Under the pieces are notes generated by a model. It was not told where the DNA came from and did not search any database. It saw nothing but the letters and a program-made list of their open reading frames with translations. Of a stretch of 6,555 nucleotides of DNA, positions 6,056-6,555 are shown in pieces. A program made the translations under genes and the position numbers. Numbering within the stretch: position 1 is the first letter of the stretch; every line of letters begins with the position of its first letter. The stretch is from assembly GCA_005883445.1 (NCBI GenBank), contig VAZL01000042.1, positions 1 through 6,555 on the forward strand, in the 5' to 3' direction. Origin of the DNA: Alphaproteobacteria bacterium. Its GTDB lineage: Bacteria > Pseudomonadota > Alphaproteobacteria > Rhizobiales > Xanthobacteraceae.

Positions 6056-6555
6056 ATGTTCCCCAAGCCGAAGCCCGCGCTCACTCCGAATACTTATGCT
6101 TATGAATCGGAACCGCTGGTGAAGCCCACCGGTTTTCGCGAATACGACGTGCGCTGGCTGCTCGAAAAGGAGCTCAACCTGATGGGCGTGCAGGAAGACC
6201 GCCTTGGTGTCGGGGCTGATGGCGGCGGGCTGCAACGTCAGCGACATCGGCCTGGCGCTCACCCCGATGGCGTATTTCGCCCAATTCGCTCTCGACGTGC
6301 CGTGCGTGGCGATGGTGACTGCTTCCCACAACGACAACGGCTGGACCGGCGTGAAGATGGGCGCCGCTCGGCCGCTCACCTTCGGCCCGGACGAGATCAA
6401 TCGGCTCAAGGCGATCGTGCTCGAGGCGCGCTTTAACCTGCGCGGCGGCGGCTCCTATACCTTCGTCGAAAACTTGCCGGCCCGTTACATCGCCGATCTC
6501 ACGGCGCGCCCGAAGCTCAAGCGCCGCCTCAAGGTCGTTTGCGCCTGCGGCAACG
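6056..6555 (+). pseudogene. Phosphomannomutase/phosphoglucomutase, internally deleted and frameshifted, 3' partial
   Basis: An intact enzyme of this family (alpha-D-phosphohexomutase, manB/algC type, cytoplasmic) interconverts hexose 6- and 1-phosphates for GDP-mannose and polysaccharide precursor synthesis. From ATG 6056 the frame gives a typical N-terminus (MFPKPKPALTPNTYAYE to ELNLMGVQ, 46 codons to 6193). Continuing in that frame yields nonsense ending at TGA 6434-6436. Family text resumes from about 6195 in another frame (KTALVSGLMAAGCNVSDIG), includes the active-site segment VTASHNDNGWTG with the phosphorylatable Ser codon at 6324-6326, and runs in frame to the right edge. From memory of relatives, about 30-35 residues belong between the two parts, including a GHDxR-type segment, so roughly 95 bp appear missing. 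The loss breaks both frame and fold. It may be genuine gene decay or an assembly fault; the flanking genes show no indels. The rest of the gene (family ~500 residues) lies outside the window. Confidence 0.8.

Noticed and set aside
1..6555. tRNA, rRNA, CRISPR array, transposase or IS ends
   Set aside because: No cloverleaf, repeat-spacer pattern, transposase motif or terminal inverted repeat with target duplication was visible on either strand.

Overview
The window is GC-rich throughout, with dense coding on the + strand, strong G/C preference at third codon positions and no antisense gene that stands up. The right-hand gene is a phosphomannomutase/phosphoglucomutase whose N-terminal text (starting MFPKPKPALTPNTYAYE) closely resembles, from memory, the chromosomal copy of Hyphomicrobiales-type Alphaproteobacteria (Bradyrhizobium/Rhodopseudomonas-like). 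That makes an alphaproteobacterium the most likely source; this is inference, not a database result.

Layout, left to right. (1) 1-3281: a very large protease, open at the left edge, with 1092 visible residues. It carries a complete subtilisin-type (S8) serine protease catalytic set in its first ~300 residues and a complete thermolysin/fungalysin-like gluzincin zinc protease in its second half. A further ~190-residue C-terminal region is unassigned. (2) 3291-4673: a 460-residue soluble metallo-beta-lactamase-fold hydrolase of the ComEC-like type, 9 bp downstream, with its ribosome binding site overlapping the protease stop region; the two genes are almost certainly translated from one message. 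(3) 4674-4934: a 261-bp gap with no credible gene but a long two-part stem-loop at 4801-4862. (4) 4935-5942: a 335-residue membrane protein with an N-terminal helix, a two-helix membrane hairpin, a long Ala/Lys/Glu-rich coiled coil and a C-terminal beta-rich domain. It resembles the SLATT (2TM effector) class. (5) 5943-6055: a short gap with a weak promoter-like pair. (6) 6056-6555: the phosphohexomutase gene, which has lost roughly 30 codons near its 5' end together with the reading frame, so it appears broken; it runs off the right edge.

How the parts may work together: a dual protease, an MBL hydrolase and a SLATT-like pore candidate, placed next to an ordinary housekeeping gene, resemble the effector mixes known from bacterial conflict and anti-phage systems (MBL plus protease in AVAST type I; SLATT membrane effectors in nucleotide-signalling systems). 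No STAND NTPase, cyclase or SLOG sensor is visible, and the left end of the locus lies outside the window. The defence reading is therefore a hypothesis built from domain content and gene order, not from an established match. I do not recall a described system with this exact composition.
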